DNA of 64,000 nucleotides from Onchocerca lupi (taxonomy: Eukaryota; Nematoda; Chromadorea; Rhabditida; Onchocercidae), in assembly GCA_028564675.1 (NCBI GenBank), contig JAOVVO010000269.1, positions 1 through 64,000 on the forward strand, in the 5' to 3' direction. The stretch's first letter is position 1. The number at the start of each line of letters is the position of its first letter. The notes below the pieces were generated by a model. That model was not told the origin of the DNA, ran no database searches, and worked only from the letters and a program-made list of their open reading frames with translations. Shown one piece after another: positions 12,345 through 26,061 of this stretch. The translations under genes and the position numbers were made by a program.

Positions 12345-15300
12345 AATCTTCTGGATGGCATGACATCGCTTCCGAGAAGTGACTATCTGAAGATGAGAAG
12401 GAGGAAAACATAGAGAAGTCTGTAAACAAGATGAGTGTCTGGACTTGAGATGAGATGAAGGAGAAGTGCTTGCCCTATCCAAATTCGACTCAATTCAATT
12501 CGGCAACAGCTAACAAGACAGAGTATGGCGGTGCATTGCTAGCTGTCAATAATAATTCGGTTTGTGATCATAATATATCGTCCTCTTCGGAAGGGAAAAA
12601 GAGTAAGTTCGTCCATCAAGTTTATAAATTTTGCTGAGGACTAATAATAACATGCAGTGGGATTAATAAACATACAATTATTGGTGACAATTTGGAGATA
12701 CTGCCATATTTATAATGACCCTCACGGATGATGGCAATATGAAAATTGATAGAGAAGTGAATGACAATCTATAAACAAATATACATGTATCCTGATCGTG
12801 AAACTTCGTCTATTCATGTAGACATAATGCGACTGTCAATTTTAGTGTTATTAGTGTGATGAAATTGGGGTTAATGTGATTAAAATTAGGATGATATTGA
12901 TCATCTTGTATAACGTCATCTTTGAACAAATTCACAACAAATGGCAGTATGGTTAAATCTCCCTCGTTGACCCAAAAAAAAAAAAACTCTTTTATTGATT
13001 ATTTCGTTATTTTGCTATTAAAATCTATCAAACAAAGACATTATGCAATCCTAATAGTTCTCGAATTTCTTGCATTTCATGCCAATAGGCGTCTAATTGA
13101 CGGAAGAATTGAAATGAATGGTTGCTGAAAGGGCCAACATTCCTCTCAACTACTAATCTAATGGGCGATGGAAGGAACTTGTCACTTTTCCTATCCGACT
13201 TCCTTATCAGTGTCCGTCCTCTCAAATGTCACATATGTAAACATACGCACACATTTGGGCGTTTATTGTCAGCTTAGTGAAAGGAGACGATGATTCATTG
13301 TTTGTACAGATGACATGCTCTTTCATTCAGTTCATCGAACGCTTTAACCATCTTATTGATGTGACACGTTTGCTACTCTTTCAATTTACCTATCTTGCAG
13401 TTTCGTTTTTCCTTCCGATTATGTCTGCGGCATTTGTAGCACATCAATTGTTAAGTGTCACATGTCACGTCACGCATAATGGCAAGCCTTATCACTTATC
13501 ATCTCCAATTATCAAACGAACAAATGAAGTAAGAAGATGAAGAGCTCGAAATAAGACAGACAATGAAACATCCTTCGGACGTGTCAATTGATGTCGAGAA
13601 AAGCATAGATGCACAGACGTATAAAATACACAGATACATAGAGGAGATTGAAGTGAAATAAATGGGGGAAATGAAGTGAGGTGAAGAGACGTTTGCAACT
13701 TAACTGGAGCATATCTCCGCAATGCCATTCTTGTTCAAACAATACTAGCACGTTGAAGAGCGGGATGAAATGGTGGGACGTAGAGTCTACACATCTCTCA
13801 CACTTGTTGCACTTACTGCACAATTCGCTAATTGCACGGTTCACTAATTGCACGTTGCACGACTCACTTATTGCACGATTCACCTGTGAATCATTCCGGT
13901 GATACGTTGATATGAATAGAAGATATGCGCTGCTAACCAACGTTCTCCCTATATCGAATCTCCATTCTGTCATTCGTTAGGAATTCTGTTTTTATTGATC
14001 AAAATTTCCAGTTGGTTGCAGAAATTTGGATAAATAAGTGAAATTCTGCAAAATAAATAGATTTTTCTATTGCTTTGTCTAGTATTTTTGAATTTATTAA
14101 CTTTTCGGCGTAATGACTTTTTTATGACATTAATGACACGTTAGATTTTATGACACTATTGTGTTAGTTGAAGCATCATAAAATGCATTGTAAACATAAA
14201 GATTTGTATAACATCAAAAGAGAGATTTTTTGAAAAAAATACTGAGTTTTTGCTCGTGATTGAATGTTTTTTCCTTTATAACTTTGCAAAAATTGATTAG
14301 AATTTGTCAGATAGGATGAACTGAAATGATGAATTAAGAAATTCTGTCAACTGTATCATAATTACTTAACGTTAACTACAAGTGACGAAACATTGCAGTG
14401 AAGATTTTGAAAAGATTATTCTCATTTCTGGTTTCCCTTTCCTTTAGAATTTTAATTTTCTTTGGCTCCTTTTTATTAGAGCGAATTTCCTCAATTTGTT
14501 TGTTATTCTTGCAATAATGCTGTTTATAGGAAGGAATTAGGATTATCTTCAACTTGTTAAAGTAACTTTTCAAAAGAATGCGATACAATAATGAAATACA
14601 CGTGCTTCTCAAGTTCGATAACTCGGAATCCTTGAATAGCGTAATGAAAATTGGATGGCAAAAGTTAGATGAAAAAGATAATTCCTAATATTCATTTGAA
14701 ATGTAATTCCAAATATTATACAAACAGTTCATGAGATCATGGTACATTTAAACATGAAGAGTAAACAGACTAACATTTGAATTCTGTTTATTCAAAAATC
14801 AATACCGATGTGTTCTGTTTGCTAACAATGATAGATGATAAAGGCATTCTATGAAGATGGAAAACTTGTACAGCTATATGAATGGCAAACATTAACAAGT
14901 GATCTTTCATTTTTGATGGCTTGAAAAAAAGCATGGTAAAAATTTTCCCATTTATTAAATAAATCAAAGTTTGCACAGAAATTCTGTTAGTTCAACATGA
15001 ATACGTAGCACAGTTGCTCAATTGGAATTTCAATCTCATCATTTCTTTCGCTTTGTTTAAACTAAAATTTCCAGAAAGTGCCATAAATTAAAAGAAAATT
15101 TTTTTTAGTTGCAATTGTTGGGTTCATAGCAGTAACATATCCACCAAGACTTTCGTTCACTGAATGATATGAATGGACGGAGTCGAGAAAAATGTGACCA
15201 ATATCTATCTAATTTTAATAAAACTGGTTTGAAGAACAATTATCACAGATCGTGCAAATTTAATGCTCAATTATCATGGATCGTGCAAGAAATAATTCTA

Positions 15301-15900
15301 GTCAGATCTCATTTACGGTAGGTACTTAACTCTACCCATCCGAAATTTTGTCGCAATGGTTTGCACTTTTTAAAAACCCCTATCTTTTTTCTCATCTTTT
15401 TATAATCCAGAACAAACCTTAACTTCAATTTCTGAGTGGGCTAATGACGTTCTTATCTCCTAAAATATTCGTGCTTTTGCATAGTTTTTTGAGTTCCCAC
15501 ATCAATATAATCACCATAATATTTGCCAATCATCAACATCAATCATTGGGCATCCAATCCTAATTACCACATACATAAGTTGGACCGACAATGGTATTTC
15601 AGTTTAAAAGAATTTATTTTCGAACTGACACTGAATCCTTAAAAAAGACTTTATCAAAACAGTAATTATTGAAAACATTTCTTGACATGAAATTGGTAAA
15701 TTCAATTTTACTCAACTGTTGCTTTACAATTTTCATTCTTTGCACATGTTTGTGTTGATTGACAACTTCGATCAGATGTAGGAAAAACATTCTGATATTG
15801 CATTAAATGCAATAATCGTCACATAAACACTAGCATTAGAAGTACAAGCTTCAAAAAAAGAATAAAAACGGATACAACATAAATAAAAAAGCAAAAAAGA
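12345..15900. other. Intergenic region between two minus-strand genes
   Basis: No gene was recognised. Overlapping open frames on both strands at 13277-13973 have no known motif and their composition is shaped by short repeats, including a TTGCAC-rich tandem array at about 13803-13884. The part next to 15908 is the 3' flank of the Barentsz-like gene. The part next to 12345 should contain the upstream region of the carbonic anhydrase gene. Confidence 0.5.
13803..13884. repeat. Short degenerate tandem array (TTGCAC-containing unit)
   Basis: About four imperfect copies of a roughly 20-base unit of the form TAATTGCACGRTTCACT follow one another. They make the overlapping open frames here repetitive (LIARFT-like on plus, VNRAISE-like on minus), which explains those frames as repeat artefacts. 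Confidence 0.65.
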
Positions 15901-15907
15901 GAGTAAT

Positions 15908-18900
15908 TTATGACTGATCTCGAACATGTGCGACCTGAACTGCTTCACCTTCTTCGCATTCAAACATATCATGTTTCCATACTTCATCAGTTGGATTTTT
16001 TTCAGAGCGTTTTTTATGAAAAGAACTGTGATTATCATCATGAAGGACATCATCGCTTCTCCGCACCTTAATTCATCATTATTATTAAATACCATGACAA
16101 CCTAATCGGACTAAACTATAAATTATCTCCTCGATTGTATTAACTGCCGAAATTTTTTCTAATGGTAAAACTCAATAATGTGTTCACTGGATAAAAATAA
16201 TGAACAATGTCAACAAACAAACATTTATTTCATTTCAAATATCTCTCAAGAAATCACTATAATTATAAAATTATTCGATATACTAAAGCTTGTTTTGAAA
16301 ATTCGCTTAAGTTTCACGAGCGTTTCATCGAATGAAAAATGATTACATGGAAGGGAATTTGAATCTTATGATTCAAAATCCCTTTCAAGAAATCAACTGA
16401 TTATAGAATATATAGCAGCCGATGTCATTATATGCAAATTTTGTGAAGAAATAATTAGAGTGAATGCAAATCAAATATAATTTCAAGACAGAATAAAAGC
16501 AAATAATTTCATTAAAATGTTAAGAAGACAACCAGATGTTTACTGAAAATGCTTATTCTTTTCAGACAGTTAAATCATAAAACCTGATATAAAGACAAAA
16601 AATTCAACAAGAAAGTGACGAATAAAGATAATTTACATATGACTAAAAAACGGAAGGAAATGAATTCATAGCATGAATTATCTTGCATTTATAGTATAAG
16701 ATTCTACTTGGAGATTAAATAATTAAACGAGAAAAGTTTTGTTAAGATCGATAAATTTATATGAAATACCTTTCGAACATTTCGCCAACCAACTGGTAAT
16801 GACTGCCAACCACTGTCCCCAGAAATCGGATATCTTGACCGAGACGTGCGTACTGGCTTTGTAGTTCGATCGTCATGCTGCAAAATCAGACATGAGTGCA
16901 ACAAATAATCTTAGGAAAGTCAATAAAAAAGAGATATTAGAACGGCGACAAATTTTAAATTTAAAGAAACACTATTTAGCTGACTGTTTTAAGTGTGCTT
17001 CTAATAATTTCACAGAATAAGATATCTAATAACACATCAACAGATTTTATTATTCAATGCAGTATGCCTCTCGATGATCATACGGCTTCATACCAAAGAT
17101 ATGAATGTATTTTCTGAAGTTCAACAACATTTACCGCTAAATTACACGATATTGGCAGCCTTGCACAAGAGAAATTACCGTAAAATAAAAGCGTCCTGTA
17201 GGAACTTTACATGGGTCAAACAGATTCATCACCGGCTTTTCTTCATTGTTTGTCGATTTGCTTTGCTCACTACTTCGCCGATAAGACTGCCGACCATTAC
17301 GTCCTGCAAAATATGAAGAGTCTTGCGGAAAGTTTTTTGACTGAATAATGAATATATTGTTAAAACACGATAAGAAATCACATCTAATTTCCAAAATCCG
17401 AGAAAAAAATCACAGACACAATTAGCCAGCAAGATCTGTACGAAACAAACTTTTATACAGAAAACTAAAATCATTTAGTATTTTGCAGCCTGGATTTATG
17501 ACTGGTCCTATAAGAATTAAAAAAACTTTTCAAAAATAGAAAAATAAAAGTAACTCTTTATGAATAATTCTTTTCTAAAAGAAACTAATCAATTTTTGAA
17601 TATAGAGAGAAATGAATAAAACCAACCATATTGTGCACGTTGATCGACCAAGTCGCCTCCTCCAATGCCGCGTCGTAGCGGATACATCGGAGTGCGACGA
17701 TAGTCCATTCTGTAAATAATATTTATTTTCTAACCAACATTCGGCGCACATGTATATATGAAGCCACAAACTTGACAAAACGACTCCCTTTCAGCAACGT
17801 TAGCAAAAAAATAAAATAAGCAACCATGCTGATTTGGGGCTTTCCCTCTCAAATACGTGACATCATATATATCGAAATGTCACCAATCGTCCACTTACCC
17901 TTGTCTCATTCCAAATCCACTGAAATAAAAAATGATGAGCAATAAAAACAAATCAATAGGAGCAACGAAAATTTTTGATTTCTCTATTTTTTTTATTAAG
18001 TTCATCATATGTCAAGCAGAGCTTACCTGTTTCTTGAGCCCCATAATCCACGTCTATCCATTGTGCCAGCAAACTGGCGATGCTGTATTCTTTCCGAACG
18101 ATTCTAAAATTACATCTTGAAATCACTCAATTTGAACTGAACTTTCTGGACAAATAAAACTATTCAGGATATATTCTGTTCCCACTTTGCACAGCTTTAT
18201 GAATATGAATCATTGATTAGACTCATGAGGATTTGTTTCCTTTTTAATAGGTCTATATGTGAAAAAACTTCTAATCTTGACAAAGTTTCCGAATACACAT
18301 TTTAATGTGTTGGTACGATTCAGTTATTGGTATTAGAATACTATGATATGGCTACAGAAAAATTATAAAGAAGAAAAGTGATAAGTTCGAAATTTAGTTC
18401 GACGACTACTCAATTTTTAAACCTTATTTTACCGAACTCTCTACTCCTAACATACTTTTGTAACACTCTAAAATTATCGTACTTTTTTTTTAAATGAATA
18501 TAAAAAAATCAGTTACTTGAATGCCATCTTTTCCTCGATTTCCTGAAAACAACTGCATTGAAATGGTCTGTATTTAAAAAACAGTATGTCATTAAAATTA
18601 CAAAGCTTCTTAACTCAGAAGCATAGAACATCCACACTGACCAGATTAGAAAATATGAAATAAAATTTCAGTTTTGAAATAATTAGTATTTCTCTTTTTA
18701 AATCTAATCTCTTGTTGATAGATAATTGTATCTTAAAATCCCAGAAACCCGTGCAGTCAAAATCCCAACCATTAACTGTTTTGTCATAAGTTGTGAAATT
18801 ACTAGTTTGAGAAATTACTGAATTAGAGTATCATGGAAAAATAGAAAAAATTTTTTCGGAAGAAACATTTTTAACAATCTTGAAGTGCCAGTTGAAAAAA

Positions 18901-19661
18901 ATGCAGATTAAAAAATATAGATTAAATGATAATGCTCACCAAAACAAATAAGAAAAAATGCGAGAAAAAAGATGAATATCTCAATATATTAATCAACAAT
19001 TTCAAATTTGTGTTTCCATGAAAGCACCTAATAGTGGGATATGACTAATGCGGCAAGAAAAAGGTATTTCAGAAGTTACATTGATAGCTCTAGTTAACCT
19101 GTCTAATACAGAGAGAAACATCGTCAAATTTTAGTTGATTAAATGAAAAACACAGTTCTTTAAAAGTTTTCCTACAGCAATTTTAATTTCCTATTATTGC
19201 AAACAGAACACAAATCGTGAAAAGATAGAAATTCAGAGCATGGAAATATTACTTAAAAGAAATTCAGAGCATGGAAATATTACTTAAAAGCATAAGGTAT
19301 AAGTTAATAGCTAACCTGTTTTAGACTGTCGCTCCTTTTGACTAAGTGCTAATATATCAAGTTCATTAACTGGTGACGGTTTCGATTTTCGCAAGGGTGG
19401 CGAGCGACGAATCACTTTTTTAGAGGGTACAACTCTAGAAGAACTACCGACAGTAGTCTTCCTCGGAGTCCTACTGCGATAACTATTTTTTCTGTGATGA
19501 AGTCGCTCTTGCCGGCTGCTTGAGCCATTCCCCAACGATCGCCCCAACCTTTCACTTCTGCTCACTCCCGAAGACCGACCTTTTGACCCCATACTTGATG
19601 CAAACACACTTACATCTCTTATTTTACGCAACGAGCACGACTGAGCCGCCATGCAACACAT
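15908..19661 (-). CDS. Barentsz/CASC3-like exon junction complex protein
   Basis: Eight exons on the minus strand join in one frame: 19316-19661, 18517-18542, 18027-18103, 17899-17919, 17627-17709, 17179-17303, 16770-16877 and 15908-16066, giving about 314 residues. The N-terminal third is basic and Arg/Ser-rich; the middle is Gly/Arg-rich with no fold recognised. The C-terminal part has VPTGRFYFTHDDR (about 217-229, across an exon junction) and VWKHDMFE (about 291-298). These match the two halves of the Btz (SELOR) domain of Barentsz/CASC3/MLN51, which clasps eIF4AIII on spliced mRNA. The family pattern is a VP..G.F(F/Y).HD.R segment followed by W.HD.F. The spacer is long and the rest is divergent. 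Starts at 19661, 19652 (better context, MAAQSCSL) and 19592 are all possible. The last acceptor (AATTAAG) is weak, but only it gives the frame containing the second motif. Upstream coding exons are not excluded. Confidence 0.72.
19228..19290. repeat. 31-bp tandem duplication in an intron
   Basis: Two adjacent, essentially identical copies of a 31-base unit (AAATTCAGAGCATGGAAATA inside) lie about 25-85 bases inside the first intron of the Barentsz-like gene, next to its 5' splice site at 19315. Their identity suggests recent slippage. Confidence 0.85.
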
Positions 19662-19744
19662 TTGTTCCACGCGGTATTCTTCAATTCCTTGAATCGGAGA
19701 ATTCACGCAGGAGTTATATTTCTACTCGTCGTATTCATTTATAA

Positions 19745-22700
19745 TTTTGTATTCAAATGACGAGTTTGTTAAAGGGATATACAGGTGTAATATTTAGAAG
19801 GATGATCTACAATTGAAGTAATCTAGGAAGATTAATTGATGGGACTAATTGACTGGATTACTTTGTTCGGATTTTATATGGGAAATCATGAAATTGGTGC
19901 TTTTATCTCTTTTATCTACTTGCTATATTCAATCATTTACAGTCCAGTATGGGAATCTTTTTCAGTGTAATATGTAGCACTGCTATTGCATAAAAAACTG
20001 CGTCATTCCACTTCATTTCGTTCTCTGTTTATCTCTCTGATGACGCAAAACTCTAACAAATAACGTATGTTAGCTATTTTGGAAGTGACTAATCTTCATA
20101 GTGTAATTATTGTCGCTATAAATATATATTTTCTGCATGAATCCAGAATTCTGACTAACAATCAAGCAATTTTAATTTTAAATTAGACAAAACTATGAAT
20201 TACAATTACTGAAACTAATTCATTGGAAGCAATAGCGAAGGCGAATTAAAATAATAATTAAAATGCCGATATTATGGATCTCTTTCGGGTGTTCACTATT
20301 GGCCATGTTAGATGGAAACTACATCATCAACAAAAAGCCTATAATTCAGAAGAATTCAAAAGAAGAAAATGAATAAAAATTAGTATCTTGATTGAGCAAA
20401 TTTATTAAGCTGTTTCTGACGGGAGAAGCAGTATATTAAAAAATTGGACAATTCTATGATTTAGGTGAATTAAGAAATTTGACATTTCTAATTTTAATGG
20501 ATTTTACCGATGAACTTTTTCTTCTTCTTATTTCTAAACATTCATTTTAGCTGATGGGATTCAGAAATCAGTTACTGGAAGTCAAGAGATTTCAATTAAT
20601 CTTTTAGAATCGAAATGTTTGCAACAGATTCTGAAAGATATATTTCATAAAAAATCTGGAACAGTCCTTCTTCTCTTGCAACAAAAAAAAAAATATTAGC
20701 AAATTATGAAATCTTAAGATTTGAATCACAGTTGCTTGTGGTTGTATAAATCCGCTTAGGTTACTGTAAAGGGGATTTCATCTGAAAAAAAATGAAATAT
20801 GCAAGAATTTCTTTCGATTGATTACCAGAAGTTTTTTAAAATAATTATATTATGGCACTAATGCTATCGAAACACCGAAAACAAAGCTTTTAGTGTTTCT
20901 TTTTGATTATTCGAAATGCTTTTGTTATTTATATTTATATTAATTACTTTCAATTATTTCATCCTATTACTATTTCAGAGTATTTTCTTTCAAATGAAAG
21001 AATAAATAGAACTCGAACCAAAAGACTGTTAAAAATATACATTGTGCTTTCAAAGAAGAAGTAAGCAAAGACAGTATTTCCATTTCTTTTCCAGTAATAG
21101 CTGAAAGATCACTTAATATTTCGAAATTTTAAAAAATCGAATGATTTCCGACTTTATTTACAGATATATTAAAATTTGGAATATCCTTAAATCTGTCTTC
21201 CGAGATTACTAAGTAAATTCACACAATCTTTTTCATGTTTTTAATATTCCAAAATTCATTTAAAGTTATACAGCATCAAAAATGTTTGTAACTATCACAT
21301 CACTTGAGGACTGATGTATATTGCAAATAAATCATTAGTGTTAATATTGACTTAAAGTTGCAATTAAGGTGAAGCGAAATATTGGATGAAAATACAGATA
21401 TGTAAAAATCCTTTTATATGGATAATTTGATAAATTTCTTATTTTATACGGATCGTACGAATAATTTGCGGAAAATCTGATGAGTTTTTTATTTTTAATT
21501 ATAAACTTCTTATTTTCAATAATAATTAATAGTAATACAAAGATAGTATAAGCTAGATTTTTATTGCTTTTGTATGGATAAGAGATACTATTCGTAGAAG
21601 AGTTATCACTTGTCATCATATGCATTGATAAGTCACAATGTTCTCAATAAATTGACTGGTTGGCTTACCAGGCCCTTGGCTTTTCATTTCTGCTTTTTAA
21701 ATGGAAAATGTAGATGTGCAGATAGCTATAAGCAAAATGAGACAAATTGCACTTCCTTCTAAATTAAAAAAAATTCGATAGAATATTTCAACCTTTCTCA
21801 AATGGACATATCCCTCAACTCTTTCGAGCTGAACAATTTATAGAATTAATGATGAGAATCGAACTTTTGTTCTTCAAGAAATGATTCCACTAATTACCAT
21901 ATCCCATAGAATGAATGCCATAGTTATGCAAAAACAATCAAAAAAAAAAAAAAGAAATTTGTGAATGAAAATCGCTGATCTGTGATGTCTTACGTGTTTG
22001 CACTTTATCCCGTTAGAATGTATTTCAATTTCCATGAAATCTTTCAAAATTTCATGAAAAGATAGGTTTATGGAGAAAACTTCTCAAATATTTTTAATTA
22101 TTTCGTATTTTGAAAACGTTTCTGAAATCTTTTGCAAATTAACAATATCCATCTTTTAAAATTATGCCATTCATTAAGTCGAGAGTTATCAGTGATAAAG
22201 TAAAAACAATAGCAAAAGTCGAGGATAACTTTTACTGCCGTTACTTGCTTCTTATTCTTTGAGAACTGATAATGATCAATCCATCATATCTCTCAAAAAA
22301 TTTGGAGAATGCTTTGATTCAATTTAATTCAGAATAGAAAATTAGAGTATGAAGCAAATGTCTGTAGTGAAACTGAAACTCTTAAATTTAAGAAATCCGA
22401 GAATCGAATTTATCAATTTGTATGTAGAAGTGAAACTTTATAACTTATCAGTCCCCATTAACAATTTTGTTAGTCCTTAGTAACTAGTCCGTATAAATAG
22501 GCTCTGAGTTCTAGCACATTCTTGTTTCTGATAAGTGCTATCTCCATGAAGTATTAAATCTTAGAAAATAACTTCTTTTAAAGACTGACAGAAAAAGTTT
22601 GATAAGTAATTCGAGATAATTCGAGATCATTCCGGAATAGCCAAAAATTATCATTTCCTTATACCATTGATTAGTCCACTTACTTTCTGATTTGATTATT

Positions 22701-25700
22701 GCCAGCTTAGGCTACCATGCTTTCATATCATTTTCTTAATTTGTTAGTAGTTTTGCTCAAATATCTACTCTAATAGAATATGCTATTAAACATGGTGAAA
22801 CAAATGAAATGTTTCGTTAAGATAAGTTTCTTTTTGCCTTGCATTTAGAAAGCAGTCTTTTCAGCAGTATTATATTTCTAAAAACTTATTTGAAAAAGTA
22901 CCTTATTTTCAAACTTTTGAAAATGAATTTTGAGATGGAAATGAACAGATTTCGAATGAATTGAAAATGAATTTTGATCCTGCATTTTCTTGTGTCATAC
23001 TTATTATCGTTTTTTTAATATTTATAATTTAAAATTGTAGCTACTGAGAAAGGAATTATTTGTAATGAGAAATTATAAATAAAGTTTGCCTTCATTGTAT
23101 TCCTGTTCCCTTCAATTTTTCTTTTGATGCAAATGAGTACATTTATAATTACTTTTCAAGTAATGATTTTGCAACTAACCAAAGTTCCGAAAAAATTCAC
23201 AGACTCAAACAAAATTGAGTGATACTAACTTCATACTTTATTTATTTAAGAGCTAATATTTTTTTGGCATTGAAAATGAAATAAGTTTTCCGGTTTGTGT
23301 TGATATAAAAATCCTATTATAGAACAATGCAGCAGCAACTATTTATAGAAATGATCTCATTATTTCCAGTTGTAATTACTTTGGTATCTATTAAAATTGT
23401 AATCAAAATTATCGATTCACAAGCAACTTTTCCGTCCATTTTAATCAAGTCTTGCTCTTCCTCATTTTTCCACGTAGTTTTAAGTAAATAATTAGCACTT
23501 ACTTGAAATTATGAGACTAAGTCATCAATGAAAATCAGCATTTTTAAAAAAAATTTTCGCTAAAAATCAAATTTTAATTCAAAGTTCTTATTCATTATCG
23601 AAAAATTTGAAATTTTAAAAAAGGGTGTTGTTGAATTGAATTAATTTTATACTTTTTGCTTCGACTTTATTCTTTGTTCTCTGCAATCAAATTCATTTTA
23701 TATATCAACATTTCTAATTCAAATTGAAATATTAAAATTGAAAATACGGTATTTTCTAGGCCATGAAAAAACCATTTCATATACAATTCAAATTTCGGAG
23801 AAATGAGAAAATGCAAATTTATCCTTTGCTAATATATTGCTGCAAAAAAAAATTTGAAAGATTTGAAATTTTGAAAAGGATTCTATTTTTTTGCTTCGAC
23901 TTTCTTTTTTTGTTCTTTGCAATCAGAATCATTTTATATATCAACATTTCTAATTCAAACTGAAATATTAGAATTGAAAATATGGCAGTTTCTAGGCCAT
24001 ATAAAAACAATCATTCCGTTTATTTTTCAAATTTCGAAGGAATGAGAAAATGCAAATTTATCCCTTTCTAATATATCGGCTAAATGTCTGAAATTAGTAG
24101 CGAAAATTGAATGATATTCTGAATTTCCCAGTTTATTAACAAAATGTGATGGAAAAGAATGGATGGATATCTTCTATCAATCAATTAAAGTAAGTAAATA
24201 AGCCTAGAAGGCGCAGCATAAGATGGGACAATGTAGTATTGGATAATGTGAATTAGCAATGCAGCCTTCTATATTATTATTATTATTATAAAATGTTAAC
24301 ACTTGACGGCACATTTCGCGCACATTTGTGGGTGTGAATAGTTGTCACTTAATTCAATCGAGAAGTTTCGATTATATTTAATGGAGGTTATATCGTATAC
24401 TGCGCTTTGACTTCCGATACATTGATCTTTTCATCTGAAATCCTCGGAGCTTTCCTCCTAGAAAGATGAAGTTTGAATCTCAGGTCTTAGATTCCTATCG
24501 CTGGTATTTGATACACATCTTGTGCCTTAGAAATTTGTTTTGAATCATGTAACTATTCAATTCCTCTAAACATATATGTTAAACTATTTTTAACAATTTT
24601 TGATAAACTTTATCTTTTTTTTCTTTTTTTTTTCTTTTTTAGAATTTATTCTTACAATCTAGCAATTTACAGCAGCACACAGGGACAGTTTACGTTTCGA
24701 AATTCATCAATACTGTTTAATTCAGAAGGAATATTCTATCATTCGTTAGATAAGAAATGGGCAACTTTATCGTTAAATAAACAGTTTTAAATGAGCTTCA
24801 TTAATTCAAAAAGGTGCCAAAAAACAGGTTCTTAAATCTTGGGTATGTCATTTTCTTCTACTTCTGTTTTTTAATTCAACCGTTATTTTATTATAATAAT
24901 AGTTTGAAAAAAAACTGAAAAACTGAAACTAAGACGTTGCGATTTCTGTCTACAAAATTCGAAACAATTGAAACACGTCAAGCTGGACCAAACTGTGATA
25001 TCATTGCTGTTAATAAGCCGGAATCTTTGTTTATTGGAGAATTATAGAATACCTACGAAAACTCTAAATTGTTTTAATTGTCATTAGCAATAACTGGGCA
25101 AGAATTTTCAGTTGAAAAAAAGTATGGAATGAGAACATTCTGTTTATTTGCAATAAATCTCAGAGTTTTAACGATATATTTTATATCTCAAGGTAGAATA
25201 ATTCATGTATATGAAATAACTCTGGGAAATTATGCAGCGATTATTGCAAATAAAGACCAGAATGAAATGTTCCTTTCACCATTTTTCTGGAAATTACATT
25301 TGTAAGGTAGAGTTTCAAATGAGCCTTTTTAATTAATAGAAATCTGACACATTAATTAAATACTATTTTATGATTTAAAAAAATATCATATACAAATTTA
25401 AAATTTTTTATCCTTGAAATTACGATAATTATCGTCTTTTGCCATTACAGTTTTATGAGACAACGTTTGTGTTCTAAGGCTTTACCATGCTAATTATCTA
25501 GAAAAACTTGAAATAGGAATATGTTCCTGAATTGCTACTGAGAAGGGTAATGACAGCAACATAATTTGACAAAAAAATTCAAGCAATATTTGAAAATCGA
25601 TAAAATATAATCGAAGAGCCAAAGATTCTTTAATAAATTCACACTCCCGAGGGAATTGCAGCATCTATGCACTGGCGATTTCTGCAATTCAAATTGAAAT

Positions 25701-26040
25701 ATCGTTTTTTGCACCATAAGTAAATAATTTTTTCATCTTCTCCCTCCATCCTCAAAATGATAATGAACTGATCAGATAAGATCAAAAGTCCACATCACCA
25801 CTTCAACATTGGACTAACTGTTTAAATAATTTATTGAAGACTTGTTTAATGATAAATTTGAAATCATTCAAGAAATTCATATGAAATGTGATATAAAAGA
25901 TATTGCAATGAATGATTATTGAATATCTGATAAGCATTAACTATGCAATGTGTTTTTTATCACTGATTTTATGTTGCATTGAATTTGTTTACGCTTAAAA
26001 TCACGCTTTTCATGAAAAAAGGATAAATCATGAATCATAA
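19745..26040. other. Gene-free stretch
   Basis: No exon with recognisable similarity was found on either strand. Open frames at 21341-21625, 23763-24010 and 25078-25305 are low-complexity or A/T-driven and lack motifs. Contents include a tandem duplication at 23650-24081 and an ATT microsatellite near 24277-24290. Part of the left end should contain the promoter of the Barentsz-like gene. Confidence 0.5.
23650..24081. repeat. 236-bp tandem direct duplication
   Basis: The stretch 23650-23846 is repeated at 23886-24081 with a period of 236 bases. Shared landmarks include TATATATCAACATTTCTAAT (about 23699 and 23935), a TTTCTAGGCCAT block, and an AATGAGAAAATGCAAATTTA block. Copies differ by scattered substitutions and small indels, so the duplication is not recent. 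No transposon signature was seen. Confidence 0.8.
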
Positions 26041-26046
26041 TTTCAG
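26033..26046 (+). promoter_or_regulatory. Likely spliced-leader or 5' UTR acceptor
   Basis: TAATTTCAG ends at 26046, 15 bases before the ATG of the neuropeptide-like gene. A TTTCAG this close to an ATG without an upstream coding exon is the usual arrangement for a nematode trans-splice site. It could also be an ordinary acceptor of a non-coding 5' exon. Confidence 0.5.
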
Positions 26047-26061
26047 GCAGTAATTGCAGCC

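Noticed and set aside
13277..13973. Several overlapping long open frames on both strands
   Set aside because: They lack recognisable motifs and consistent splice partners, and part is produced by a tandem repeat.
15772..16095. A 107-codon minus-strand open frame
   Set aside because: The conserved VWKHDMFE motif is in a different frame of the same strand, so this frame is a shadow of the last Barentsz-like exon.
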